Shown: piece by piece, positions 54,001-64,000 of the stretch
Layout: every line of letters begins with the position of its first letter
Numbering within the stretch: position 1 is the first letter of the stretch
Assembly (NCBI GenBank): GCA_014526335.1
Contig: JACTAT010000016.1
Span: forward strand, 3,841,722-3,905,721
DNA length: 64,000 nucleotides
Origin: Chrysaora quinquecirrha
Lineage: Eukaryota; Cnidaria; Scyphozoa; Semaeostomeae; Pelagiidae
Direction of reading: 5' to 3'
Made by a program: the position numbers and the translations under genes
The notes under the pieces: generated by a model
Told to the model about the DNA's origin: nothing
The model's input: the letters and a program-made list of their open reading frames with translations, nothing else
Database searches by the model: none

Positions 54001-55050
54001 GAAGATAATCTTGTCTCAATGTGATGTTTTTCTTGTTTAGTGTTGGATGCAAATGGGGCTAAAGAGGCTGTCATCAGATTTTGACTGATGGGATTCTTTA
54101 TTTGATAATGATTGCTTTGAAAACTGTAATTGCTGTTCTCTCTCATTTTTTCCTCCAGTATTCACTATCTGTTTATTTGTATGATTGGACTGTCCAAAAA
54201 AGTCCTCACAAAGAGAATCCTGTCAGAAAGAATTGAAAATTTAAAACACTAATCAACTGTTTTTGGGGAGACTTTTCAGTAGGTAGTTCTTTCATCTTAA
54301 ACAAAAGCAGCCATGGGCAGCGATAGCTTTGTCTTTAACCAATAAATTTTAAGCTGAAGTCATGTCATGTTTTTTAACAAAATTATTCAAATAAAATGTG
54401 CCAAGGTACACACCAGGCTGGAATCTTGGCACGCCACGCATGGAAGGCTATTGTTTTCAAAACAATAGGGACTATTTTTCCATTGTTTTAGCCTAAAATT
54501 GTGCACAGAAGATCTTCCGTGCACACAACAAAGTTTCCAACCAGGGGTACACATGATTCTTGGCACCATACAAGGGGAACCAATTTTCACATTAGGTACT
54601 GTTCCTCACTGATCTCCTTCTTTTTTCAAAAATTTTCGAAAATGTTTTTGTTTAAGGGCAGTCTGTCCCTTGCCCTGGTTAAAAAGAACAAAAATTCTTT
54701 ATCTGTAATAAAAGCTCTGAGATCTTTATCATTTTCATGGGCGTGAAATTGATCAAGATGGACGCCTACATACAGAGTGGAAAATGGTCAGAACTTGCAG
54801 ACATAAAGCCATTGTTTAAAAACAATAATTCTATTGATTTCTATTGTTTTAACGAAAATTGAAAAATGAAGTGTTGAAAATTTATGCTTGCTGCACACGA
54901 TCGACGACGATGATGGCCTAACTTTAACTTCATTTCATACCTAGAAATTAATATCTTATACGTTCAAGCCAAATCAATTCCAACAAAAAACGTTATACTT
55001 ACATCATCAGAAAAATCGAAATCTTCGTCAAACTGAAAAACCGAGTTCAT
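47209..55050 (-). CDS. HROB: Homologous recombination OB-fold protein (MCM8-MCM9 partner)
   Basis: Eleven exons: 55050-55003, 54219-53230, 51979-51905, 51795-51696, 51327-51290, 50378-50270, 49784-49699, 49356-49258, 48566-48529, 48416-48316 and 47276-47209; 583 residues in all. In vertebrates HROB brings MCM8-MCM9 to damaged DNA and stimulates the helicase during homologous recombination and crosslink repair. The N-terminus is acidic (FDEDFDFSDD). A long disordered exon 2 ends in KKRKFPGPAGLLPKL, the motif that marks this family. The OB fold follows (VPLFCSLIKVFSVNGSDAS, IVLKDPTGEIHGTVHK, KHYVNITPSNIILLLP). The tail is WLDDNDFLEEIP. Two opposite homopolymer frame changes in exon 2 (54147-54152 and 53803-53808) cancel each other. 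Weak GT-CAG donor after exon 10. Confidence 0.9.
47585..47820 (+). mobile_element. Harbinger-like MITE copy
   Basis: Starts GGCCCTGGCCAAACGATC. The right end is replaced by the start of the next element (GTCTTTCAGTTGTACAAA). It lies in the last HROB intron. Confidence 0.7.
47822..48215 (+). mobile_element. CTCCTCAGAGTAT-family MITE interrupted by a foldback
   Basis: Family arm AGTTGTACAAACCTTC ... CACTCCTCAGAGTATAAAC, then the foldback, then the family's continuation ATTGACTAAGGCGGAATG. The same junction is unbroken at 24025 (CAATTGACTAAGGCGG). Confidence 0.7.
47946..48150. mobile_element. Foldback element with arms of about 80 bp
   Basis: The left arm GCAAAAGATGGCCGCCGTTT ... GGAATTCTGGGAATAATTTC is inverted at 48066-48150, leaving a loop of about 40 bp. 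Flanks CAATAGAC and CTATTGAC resemble a worn 8-bp target duplication. Confidence 0.8.
48834..49101 (+). mobile_element. Harbinger-like MITE with TAA duplication
   Basis: TAA-GTCACCAGCCAAACGGTC to GATCGCTTTGCCAGGGCC-TAA. A clean three-base duplication supports the family assignment. It lies in an HROB intron. Confidence 0.8.
49995..50215 (+). repeat. Dispersed repeat, partner of 29590
   Basis: Same ordered landmarks as the copy at 29590-29825, including TATTAGGGCCTAAA and ATAGGTCCTCATTGG. It lies in an HROB intron. Confidence 0.65.
50510..51185. repeat. GTTA/GTCA tetranucleotide tract
   Basis: Nearly 680 bp. Outer parts are interrupted GTTA; the centre (about 50755-50890) is essentially pure GTCA, some 34 copies. 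It lies in an HROB intron about 130 bp from exon 6. Confidence 0.97.
52120..52440 (+). repeat. Degenerate TTCC-rich low-complexity tract
   Basis: Pyrimidine-rich run in which GTTCC, ATTCC and GTCCC words recur every 10-15 bp (CATTTGTTCC, TTATTCCACTTTG). It lies in HROB intron 2, on the strand opposite the gene. Confidence 0.5.
52627..52676. repeat. TATC tetranucleotide repeat
   Basis: About 12 copies of TATC with one TACC interruption. Confidence 0.95.
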
Positions 55051-56357
55051 TGCCAAGAAAACCGAAGTTTGTGAAGCTCACTTGCAAATAACACTTCAAT
55101 TTGCCGCCATTTGCCAGTGACTAATCAATCAATCAATCAATCAATTTGTCGAGACTCGATTTGAATCTGCCTCGCTCTGGTCCGAATGTAAATGTTAACA
55201 AGATTAAGAAAGTGGGAGGGACTATTTTGGACGAGAGAAAACTTATACCCGTCTGCGTTTAAATTTGTTTCTTAGTTTCTAAAGAAATTAAGGTCTGTTC
55301 TCTCTTGTATGACTCTCACCAGCAGATTGGAATAGACAAATCAACCTGGTCTGCCCATAGTTTCCGGTCAGCGCTTCTTGCATCGTGCGTGCGCCGTGCG
55401 GGCTATTTCCCCGTTACTTCGGGTATATTAGATGCCACGCTCCCCACTCCAACTAGCTCCATGACTCCAACAGTTTCACTGCACACTTGGACACACTTTG
55501 CTTCATTATTGCACAAAATGTGCACAAAACGAGAAAATACTAAGAAAATTCAGGTTGCTTTTGCTCTCAAGTTCTCATAAAGATCACAATTTACTCAATG
55601 CGAATTAAAATCAACAAATGTGAACAACTAAATCATATTACGCTTATGTTTTTCTCTGTTTTATGTTTTGTTTTATGTTTATCCCCTTTTATACAAAAAA
55701 TCATTTTGCCTAATAAACATATACATATATATCAAAAATGAAAAGAAAAGCTTTTAAGTCAGAAAACCATTTGCATGTCGAAATGGAATATTATGAAAAT
55801 TTCATCTCGGCAGGACACTTGGGCTGAGCAATGTATGCATCTTCTGTTTACAATATAAATTGGCTTCAATCATGATCAAAGTTTTAGAAAATTCTTAAAA
55901 TCTACTCCAGATGTTCAGATGCAAAATCCTAAAAATTACTTCTAATTGCAACAAAATCATTCATCATATTTAAAATGGTTCCGCTAGATTCTGTGTTGAT
56001 CTTAAATCAAATAATAAAAATACTAAATCTTTAAATAACCAGGGCGGTCCCCAAAACTGGTACCGGGGGTGCACTCCCCCACGCTCTTCGTGTCTAATTA
56101 CTCTTCTGCTCTCGCATTTTTTATTTGGGTTTTGTATGCCTATGACATTAACAGTTTTCTGACTAGAAAATAGCGACGATCTTTTGTTATGTCTTCAGTA
56201 GCAATCAAGGTACAACTGGCCTCGACCCAACCCTACTGATCAGTCGGAGAATTTCGATTCTACACATCCTCTTAACCTTAGCCTTCCAACGACGGCCTTG
56301 CATTGTAAAAATGTTCAAATTAAACGTGCATTAAATAAAATAGAAGTCTGCTTCAAT
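55051..56357. other. Intergenic: HROB upstream, SPMIP4 3' flank
   Basis: Contains a short AATC repeat (55125-55145) just upstream of HROB and a GC-richer patch at 55350-55480. A 91-codon plus-strand frame lies across the patch but has no recognised match and is not called. Confidence 0.5.
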
Positions 56358-57280
56358 CTACATGTGGTCTGAGCCACGAAACAAGTACGTGTGGGCTTTC
56401 GCCTCAGGGACAATATGTCGTTTCTCGTTATTCGTAAAGCGAAGATCAGGCTTCCGACGCAAATCTGGCGTCTGCTCGGGATACTCGCTATGAAATCGTC
56501 GGCTCGCTGCACTTTTCGACCAGCTGTCCCGAACTTTGAGCAACTCGGTACTTGATCGCAGGCAACCAACGGTGTGCGGACGAAAGAACTTCGGTGGACA
56601 GGCTGGATCGAATTTAAGATCAGAATTTTTCATCTGTGACGGCATGTTTGTAGCCGATTTTGAAGTCTGCCAAGCTTTTGAAATAGCCTCTTTCTTAGAT
56701 GAGTTATCCATCGATTCCCCATCGAGGTTATCTAGCGCTGAATGACCAGGAAACGGCGTCTTTGGATAATTGCTTGCTGTAACTTCAGGCGGGGTACTAA
56801 CGTTCAGAGGAATCTCTCTCATGCTTTTGCCATCTGAAAAGGTCACGCTCCGTCTAAATTGGACTGATTTCGGTGTGGCAGACATGACGGATTTGGCACT
56901 TTTCGTTGACTCGTTTCCATCAAGAACAGCCTCGTTCACATCAAGCGTCTCTAAACTTGACCTTCTACTGATGTCCTTAGTGGAATTCTTATCTGATTCC
57001 AAAACATGAAGGATGTCCGGACTCTGTGAGGTGTTGTTTACAAAATCGTTCTGCAATGAAGATAGGGGAAGGAATTGGGAGACTTACAAGTCAAATTGCC
57101 TGGAAACGCATTCAAAAATCCGAAAAATAATAACCTTTATTGTAAATTGCGATAAAAGGCGAAACATCTTTGGACATATTGGACATTAAGCTTGTACGCC
57201 TGGCACTCATGAAGGTACATCCTCTTCTATTTGCCTTGTTTTTGTGACGAACAAAACCGATCATCATAAGCATCATAAAT

Positions 57281-57314
<34 letters not shown>

Positions 57315-60300
57315 CCATCATCATCACCACCACCACCACCATCATCATCATCACCACCACCATCATAAATACCATCATCATTATCATCATTATCATCATT
57401 ATCACCATCATCATCATCATCATCATCACCATCATCATCACAACCACCACCATTATCATCATCATGATCATCATCGTCATCAACATCATCACAATCATAA
57501 TCAACTTCACTACCACCATTGCAATGATACTGCTGATGACGATGAAGATGATGATGACGATGATGAGAATGAACTTCCCATTTGTCGAAGAGGAACTTAG
57601 AGAAAAGAAAAATAAAATCATTTGATGTGGAATCTAGAAATACCCTTACCATTTCATAATTAGCATTGATATCCACGCTATTCGGCATTCCATTTGGTTC
57701 AAGCTCTGCTCGTCCATTGAAATCTTTTCTATAAGTCGATACCCATAATGCTTTGTGGATGTTATTCAACGAATCAGCTGTCTTCGGAGTGACTGCTGTA
57801 TTTTGAAGTACGGCGCCACTTGCTGGACGCACTGTCGACGGTGGACATGGGTAATAGTTCTGTCGATCTTTTTCAGGACCTTTTGGAAGCTGAAAAATAC
57901 AAAATTGATTTGGTTACAAAATCGTAGAGACAATAAAATAACTATATACCATAACCCATATAAATACCATAACCCTTAGCATCCTGGAGTAAAACATACT
58001 GCGACAGGGCCCTTGAACTGAACAAGGACCTTGGACAGGGAGCTAAAACAGGACCCATTATTATGGACTAAGAACCCTAGACAAACCAAGGAACAAATGT
58101 TGGACGTGAGAACAGGACCCTGGACTAGGACCAAGACACCTTGAATACCCCCCCTCCCACAAGATGAATAACAATGGCTATTATCGACTTATTCTTATTG
58201 ACAATAAAAGCACTTATGACAGAAGATACTTCACCTGATAAAAGTTAGGTCCATCAAGCCATTTTAACGGACTTCGATCAGAGCTCCGAGAAACCGGTAA
58301 TTCTTCGTGTCTTGCTGGTGTTCCACGACTTTTGCCGATAATCTTAGCTTCGGGTGCTGATGCAGGTGTTTCCGGGGGTAACGTTGGCTGATATAAATGC
58401 TTAGCTTCTCCTTTCTTCATATCAGTAGGGGTATCAAATGTTGGAAATAATGCAAATCGTGATGAATGTGACGAATATGGGTGTTCAGCTGGAAACATCG
58501 AGTTCACTTGTGAATTTCCAATGTTTTCTTGATTTGGAGAAGGTATTCTGTAAATAAGAAAGACGTTAAGTTTCAAATGCACGCAATTTTTAGTTAGAAA
58601 CCGCTTGCATATAAGAAACTGCACATTCAAGAGGGGGGCTTTGGGATTTAACGGGCTGCCGGTTTGGCCGATTTTGCCTTCGGGTTTTCAGGTTTTTCCA
58701 AAAAATCGCGCGAATTTTCGGGTCAAGTATATTTAACGGGCAACGGGTATTGCCATTTTTCTAGCTCGGGTTTCGGGTCATGTAGTAAAAATGCGCTGGT
58801 TTTCGGGTTTTAAACCTCACAGAGGATATCAATGTGCAAAATTCTTACAAGAGTTGTTGAAACTAAGGTCATCCGGGTTTTCGGGTTTGTCCCAATTTTC
58901 TTCCGGGTTTTCGGGTTTTGATACCCCCCAAAGCCCCCCTCAGTCAACTTCCATCGAAACGGCTAAAAGACTTTAAAATGAAAAGCTACCTTATTTTTCA
59001 ACGCAATGCATGGAATTCTACACAATTTCTTTATAAGTTTAAACAAGAAACTCTATAGAGCTGGATATTTAACAATGAGAGCTGGGTCAAAATTTGATGA
59101 ACTCTGCTTAAAATTTCGCAGCTTAGTGTTGAATAAAACTTAAACTTACAGTTGATCGTTTCTTCTCACGTTGCTTTTGCTCAAAGGTGTCAGGCTGTAA
59201 AACTGCTGGATTTTCATTCCACTGAAAAAGAAAACAAACGAATGAATGTGCTGAAGAATACAGAACGAAATGAACATACTGATGAATTGATGAATACACT
59301 ATGAATATGAAATGAAGATGCTGATGAATGCATTATGAAATGAACATGCTGACGAATACGGTATGAAATGGACATGCTAAAGAATACAGTATGAAATGAA
59401 CATGCTGACGAATACAGTATGAAATGAACATGCTGACGAATGCAGTTTGAAATGAACATGCCGAAGAATACAGTATCGTAGAATGCAGCACGTCCGGTGA
59501 CTTCAGTACGAAATATAAATGCACGGTACGAAACTTAGGCTTTGAAAAATACCGTATGACAGGGTCTTCATGAAAAGTAAGAAACTCAAGTGCTAACGAA
59601 AATGAAAGGATTGAAGACGCTGTTGAATGAAACCGGTGTTAAGATGAAACTCTTACCTTGGATGTGGCATAACCCCAGCACCATAATGCAAATGCCCTTT
59701 CTCAACATGATGTGGAGGCTCCCACTTTGAGCGACGTTCGTCTGGCAGGTTGATTTTTCCCAGTCCCCCATAGCTTCGACTTCTTCCCCACGGCGTTTTT
59801 GGAGTTTTAGGGCGGCATCAAAATACCTTTTAAAACTGAAAAGTAAAGGCATTAAATTAGTCATACAGCAGAAAAACAATGGAAAAATGAAAAATTGCCT
59901 CCGGGGATACATGACTTAAGTATTGGAATGTGCCCCGAGATTTTACAGACTCATGACGCAGACAAAGACCTTGTACCCCATATTTAGAGAATTTCAGTGC
60001 CAAAACACAACCAAATAGACGGCACATGCCCGTACTGAAGTTATATTAAGTGCCCCCGTGATGAGCCTCTGGTACCCCATGGTGCAGTGCAGGTGGTGAG
60101 AGAGGGCCCGAAAGCGTCAGTCTTTTCCCTAATGGTTTGAAAACGATTGTCGCACCCCTGGGAAAAGAATAGGAACACTCGAGCAGTAGCGGCTTTTTTG
60201 ATAGAAGCAATGTGAAAAAGATAACCCTCTGTGACATACGACATTGGTAGACTGGCTACACCAGTCTCTCCCCCTTGCTGTAGTTGCAGTTGTTGTTGTT

Positions 60301-60807
60301 CAGGGCAGCTCAGGCTGAGCTCTGTTATTAGCGACCACCGACCTATCAGATCTTAGGAGCATAAAAGAGACTTGAATCTCCATAACGACCTTGAAGGAGG
60401 CTCTCCTCCGCATCACACTTGGACTGTGCCCTCGCAGTGGCGAGGGCTTTTCTATTTCACAATCTCACTGATTTAATACCTGATACATAATTAATGATAT
60501 GAAAAGTATTAGTATTTCAATTTGTAAAGAAGTTGTATAAAATACCAGCATGTTCTGTAATTATTTTCAACAGCAAAAATCTCAGATAACAACGGATTTC
60601 GATATATATAAGGATTTCCCAGACTTACTTGAGATCTGAAATCGTAAACCGAGCGAAGTTTGTCGGCGTAAAAACTTGATTTGATTGGAATTTCCTTGAT
60701 AAATTCTCGCTGCCTAAATGCTCCTTGTATAAAGCACTTTGTATAGCCAAAGTTGACATTTTGATTCCGTTATTTTGCTTTGAAAAACCTGAGAAAAGTG
60801 ACTTCAA
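56358..60807 (-). CDS. SPMIP4: Sperm-associated microtubule inner protein 4 (C7orf31 family)
   Basis: Six exons: 60807-60629, 59835-59657, 59221-59150, 58547-58235, 57889-57650 and 57050-56358; 558 residues after one correction (human about 590). The family lines the inside of sperm axonemal doublet microtubules. Matching blocks in order are TPWGRSRSYGGLGKINLPDE, EKGHLHYGAG, QQFYSLTPLSKSN, FPAEHPYSSHSSRFALFPTF, GTPARHEELPV, PSTVRPASGAVLQNT, ALWVSTYRKDFNGR and the C-terminal ASRRFHSEYPEQTPDLR. The start is MKSLFSGF; a later Met (MSTLAIQS) could also serve. Exon 2 is 179 bp, one base short for its phase, at an AAAA run near 59800-59803. A similar alternative 5' exon lies upstream. Expression is probably testis- or cilium-specific, by homology. 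Confidence 0.88.
57265..57570. repeat. ATC/ACC microsatellite tract
   Basis: ATC repeat with ACC interruptions in the last SPMIP4 intron. Poly-His, poly-Asp and poly-Met frames across it are artefacts. Confidence 0.95.
58631..58941. mobile_element. Foldback element filled with CGGGTTTT repeats
   Basis: The ends GAGGGGGGCTTTGGG and CCCAAAGCCCCCCTC are perfect 15-bp inverted repeats. The interior repeats TTCGGGTTTTCGGG-type words in one orientation. It lies in an SPMIP4 intron. Confidence 0.75.
59250..59475 (-). repeat. 28-bp minisatellite, inverted relative of 32820
   Basis: About eight copies of GAAATGAACATGCTGACGAA plus TACAGTAT, the reverse complement of the unit at 32820-33190. It lies in an SPMIP4 intron, beginning some 30 bp from exon 3. 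Confidence 0.92.
60249..60447. other. Cluster of hairpins, possible structured RNA
   Basis: Stems in order: AGACTGG/CCAGTCT (loop CTACA), AGCTCA/TGAGCT (loop GGC), GAGA/TCTC, GGAGG/CCTCC (loop CTCT), and GCCCTCGC/GCGAGGGC (loop AGTG) followed by TTTTC. It lies in SPMIP4 intron 1. It does not match any RNA I know. Confidence 0.35.
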
Positions 60808-61313
60808 AACTGTCCTGTAGACTGCACTAACTTCTTGGGTCCTTGCAAGTTCCGCTGACAGAAAAACTCGTTTAAAAGCACAAAACTTGGTGATCTAACC
60901 ACAGCTTTTTCCAAAATAAATCGATTCCATTGCTTACTTTATGAAAATTTCTTGTCGTTTATCCTAAAGCCAATTTAGAATAAATAAAATCTCCAAGTTT
61001 GTGTTCTCTCTCTCAAAAATATCTTCACCACAGGCTCTCGTGTTTGACGCGTTGAAACAATACGTCATGGCAACTATTGTCTGTTCTATACAAATATTCA
61101 TATTGTATTTCAAAAGGCTTTTTGTTTTGCGAATTCGATGTAGTGCGCGGTTTTGCGGGAAAAAAGAAAAAATAATGTAAAAAGGAAAAATCAATCGGGA
61201 GGGGATTTTTTCCGCGAATTTGATGGAGTGCGCGGTTTCGCGGAGAAAAGAAAAAACACTACAAATACACTAATTAATCTGGGCTTGGCTTATGACTTGT
61301 ATGCTTTCCTTCC

Positions 61314-61370
61314 ACGTTTTTTTTATAAGAAACCCAGACTCTTGAATGGTCAAATAAGAAACTCCAGTAC
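61314..61370 (+). mobile_element. Partial TA-family TIR end
   Basis: CACGTTTTTTTTATAAG-AAACCC followed by AATAAGAAACTCC is a left end of the TAAGAAAC subfamily with no right end. It is cut off by the next MITE. Confidence 0.6.
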
Positions 61371-61715
61371 AGAAAGTTTTCAACATTGCAGATTTTTTCG
61401 TCACTTCTCAGAGTACAGACCATGAAACCCAGATGCGATTGGAAATGCACCAATCAGAAAGGGGAAGCAGGATTGTCATTGCTTTTGTCACCAGCTACCA
61501 ATCAGCTTGCAGAATAAAGCGATAGGACAAAGAGATTTACAATAGTTGCAAACTCCGATTGAGCAAACGAACACTTTCTGTCCGGGGGCATACACTCCGT
61601 CTTAATCAAATTTTTCGGTCTGTTTCTGCCGTTTATAATCTGAGGAGTGTCATTAAGTATGGCCAAAGATGCTTCCACTCTTTTTTCGCTATCCAGAAGT
61701 TTTGTACAACTCAAA
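61371..61715. mobile_element. CTCCTCAGAGTAT-family MITE
   Basis: Nearly full copy: TTTTTTCGTCACTTCTCAGAG, CACCAATCAGAAAG, and on the right CTGAGGAGTGTC with GAAGTTTTGTACAACTC. It lies between the two alternative 5' exons of SPMIP4. Confidence 0.75.
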
Positions 61716-62121
61716 GACCGAAAGACTAGCCTCTCTGACTAAATCACTAAATATAAGGCTTTTTGGATTTGATGCAGACAAGTAGGGTAGGCCCAATCGA
61801 TTCGCGAATCAATTCGCAAATATGCGAATGTAAAGTACTGTATAACAGTGTAACTTTGGCAAAACCAATGCAGAAAAAAGGAAGGGCAACGTTGGTAATA
61901 TAAGGTTACAGCGTTACACAGGTTGCATACATTGGAAAACAAACAAAAAAGGGAGTAAACCCTAACAGTTCTTCCGAAAACACCCAAAAATCACCAATCA
62001 GCCTTAGTAAATGGAAAACGCTATAAAGGCTTTAACTACATTATTTCCTGGAATTCCCGTTTGAAAATTACATGCAAAGAAACCCTGTTTATATAAAAAA
62101 TAGTTACAAAGCATAAAACTT

Positions 62122-62300
62122 ACTTCGAATCTGATATCGTCAAGCGATCTGTTTGGCCAGGAGAAAAGACATAACTTGATTTATAAGTTGGTGAGAGGTT
62201 CTGCATTTCGAGATTCAGTCTTTCTGGCGATGGATTAAATGTAGAACCAAAGAAAACCGCCTTGCAGTTCTCTGAACAGATATGTGCGATTGTAGGCAGA
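62122..62300 (-). CDS. Second SPMIP4-like 5' exon
   Basis: The minus-strand frame ends SYVFSPGQTDRLTISDS at a GTAAGT donor in phase 2, just as the called first exon ends NQVFTPTNFARFTISDL. An upstream block (ERLNLEMQNL) parallels ENLSRKF. The left boundary is uncertain; the frame stays open upstream to about 62434. It could be an alternative first exon, a duplicate, or part of an upstream gene copy. Confidence 0.5.
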
Positions 62301-62724
62301 TTGTGATTGAACAAAGCTGCGATAAAAGCGCCCTGAGATCGTTGGAGAAATCTTTCCTGCAACCACGAAGCCTTTGTGAAGTTGCTGGATTGATGCCTTT
62401 GAGAAATTGTATCGATCGCTTTGTACAACGCCAAAAAGCAAACTACTTGCTGTGTTTCTGTGAGCGTTTGTGAGAAATTTAAATTGCTGGATATTTTGAA
62501 TTTGATAGAACGCTGAAAAGGTTTTTAAAATCCTCGAAACAGGGAAGCTGTTATTTAGTCTTGCTTCAGAGCTGCTAGGTTACCTTGCTTCAAAATAATA
62601 TTGATGTTATGAAAGATTTATTATGCCACTATGATAACGAAACCGCGGTTATGAATAAGAGTTCTGATTAAAGTCTTTCTTTAATCAATGCCGTGATGAA
62701 ATATTCAGTGAAAATCTAAGAAAG

Positions 62725-63175
62725 GAAAGTAATGATGATGTTGATGGTGGTCATGATGATCATGATCATGATGATAATGATGACTGTAGCAATGACGATA
62801 TGTAACAATGACAATGAAGTGGATGATGATGATGATAATGATGATGATCATAATAATGATTATGATGATACAACACTGATGATAGTGATAACAATCATGA
62901 TCATGATGATTATGATTATGATCATGATGATTGCACCGATGACGACGATGATGATGATGTTAATGATGATGATGATCACAATCATGATCATGATGATGGA
63001 AAAACGATAATGATAGTGATCATTATCATTATCATGGTGATTATGATTATGATCATGATGATAGTATCGATGATGATGATGATGATCGATGATGATCGAT
63101 GATGATTATGTAATGATGATAATGATTGTCATGGTAATAATGATGATGATGAAGACGATGATGATCAAGAAATAA
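62725..63175. repeat. GAT/ATG microsatellite tract
   Basis: Interrupted GAT repeat dense in ATGATCATGAT palindromes. The 92-codon frame across it is an artefact. Confidence 0.95.
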
Positions 63176-63526
63176 ACATTGGTAACGGTGCATCACAAAA
63201 CATGCCAGACAAGGAATGAAGGTGAAAAACATTTAAGCATAACAGCACAAGCAGATGTTAAGCTAGAAACACACTATGTTAGTGAATTTGCGGAACATTC
63301 GGTTTGTGAAGGAACCGCGATATCTAATAGATCGATTTCTCAGCTAACGAACACGTGTTAAGAACATTCAAAGCATTATGTCTCTCAAAATATATGGCGG
63401 TAGCGTAACATTTACACTGAAAATCTGAAGCATTTTGGGATAAAAATATATGACATCACTCAGTGATAATGGTGACTCTTTACAAACGGCATTGAAAATA
63501 ATAAATAATTTTAACTCTTGCTTACG

Positions 63527-63670
63527 CTATAATAGTGGAATTTGATTATCATTTTGCTCCTCAGTTCTTTCAACTTGTTCATTATTGCCATCTTGGTTAT
63601 AAACAAATTTATAATTGTCTTCAAGAGTTGCATGTCTTCGTTCTTCCTTAACCTTTTCCTCTCCGCCACC
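63527..63670 (-). CDS. Last coding exon of an unidentified gene
   Basis: A TTTATTAAAG acceptor is followed by a 48-codon acidic frame (GGGEEKVKEERRHATLEDNY, then KFVYNQDGN ... NQIPLL) and TAG. Charge pattern and clean splice signal support coding. The upstream exons lie at or beyond the right edge. I do not recognise the protein. Confidence 0.5.
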   Translation of the reverse strand, partial: GGGEEKVKEERRHATLEDNYKFVYNQDGNNEQVERTEEQNDNQIPLL

Positions 63671-63867
63671 CTTTAATAAATAACAGAAAGAGGCAAATAA
63701 GCTTGGTGAAAATCAGCTAGCAGCCCGGTACTTGATATCTTTTGGGTAGTATGTGCTGCCCAAAAGGGTATCAAGATTTTCGTTGGGCAATTTCAAGCAA
63801 TAATATGGCCTAGAAAGTCATGTTACTTTCATATTTCGCTTGTTATTGGCCATAATATAAGGTCTTG

Positions 63868-63990
63868 AAGGCAGCGTAGTGAAGTGGTTAGCCATTGCGC
63901 GATTTGTGCTCAAGATCAGCGGTTCAAATCCAGGCTAGGGAGCACAAATTACAAGGTGTAAAACCTTAGCTCTCTGTGACTTGGATGATC
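63868..63990 (+). repeat. tRNA-derived SINE head
   Basis: TAGTGAAGTGG (A box) and GCGGTTCAAATCC (B box) are 40-50 bp apart. The 5' and 3' ends do not pair as an acceptor stem, so it is not a working tRNA gene. Confidence 0.55.
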
Positions 63991-64000
63991 ATGTAAAATG

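Noticed and set aside
55305..55580. A 91-codon plus-strand frame upstream of HROB
   Set aside because: No recognised domain and no splice partner; it lies in a GC-richer patch where long frames are more likely by chance.
57112..57832. Long Met/Val/Asp-rich frames
   Set aside because: Read-through of the ATC/ACC microsatellite joined to a real SPMIP4 exon in another context.

Overview
This window is nuclear DNA of an invertebrate animal. The genes are split by many GT/AG introns and are AT-rich. Introns and spacers are crowded with short inverted-terminal-repeat elements, tRNA-derived SINE pieces, retroelement fragments and ATC/GAT microsatellites. An early-branching metazoan, most likely a cnidarian (anthozoan), fits the conserved gene set and repeat mix. 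That assignment is inference; no marker gene proves it.

Layout: (1) 1-7195 is repeat-rich, with one unplaced possible exon. (2) 7196-14767, minus strand: the 5' end of a CLASP microtubule plus-end protein gene, giving the whole first TOG domain; the rest lies further left, partly or wholly outside the window. (3) 15657-21069, plus strand: a complete lysosomal alpha-N-acetylglucosaminidase (NAGLU) gene of seven exons, divergent from CLASP. (4) 22666-23070, plus strand: an intronless ORF for a small secreted cysteine-rich orphan. (5) 23857-27639, minus strand: complete NACA (nascent-chain complex alpha) with a four-codon last coding exon. (6) 30175-45263, minus strand: a large type I membrane protein with a signal peptide, about nine repeated C1q/TNF-like beta-sandwich modules, one Ig domain, one EGF domain, a transmembrane helix and an acidic tail. 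(7) 47209-55050, minus strand: HROB, the OB-fold partner of the MCM8-MCM9 helicase. (8) 56358-60807, minus strand: SPMIP4 (C7orf31), a sperm axoneme microtubule inner protein, with a second homologous 5' exon further upstream. (9) 63527-63670: last coding exon of an unidentified minus-strand gene.

The genes are unrelated housekeeping, cilium, DNA-repair and surface-receptor functions, not an operon. The most unusual items are the C1q-repeat/Ig/EGF receptor; families of TA-flanked elements built from a short word that changes as a set between subfamilies; a nested element whose empty site is preserved in a second copy; a 28-bp minisatellite present in two different genes; a chain of hairpins in an SPMIP4 intron; and seven apparent frameshifts, all at homopolymers. 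Correcting those one-base shifts makes every affected coding sequence an exact multiple of three, so long-read assembly error is more likely than gene decay. All exon joins were read by eye from splice signals, phase and recalled protein families; none was tested by alignment or RNA evidence.
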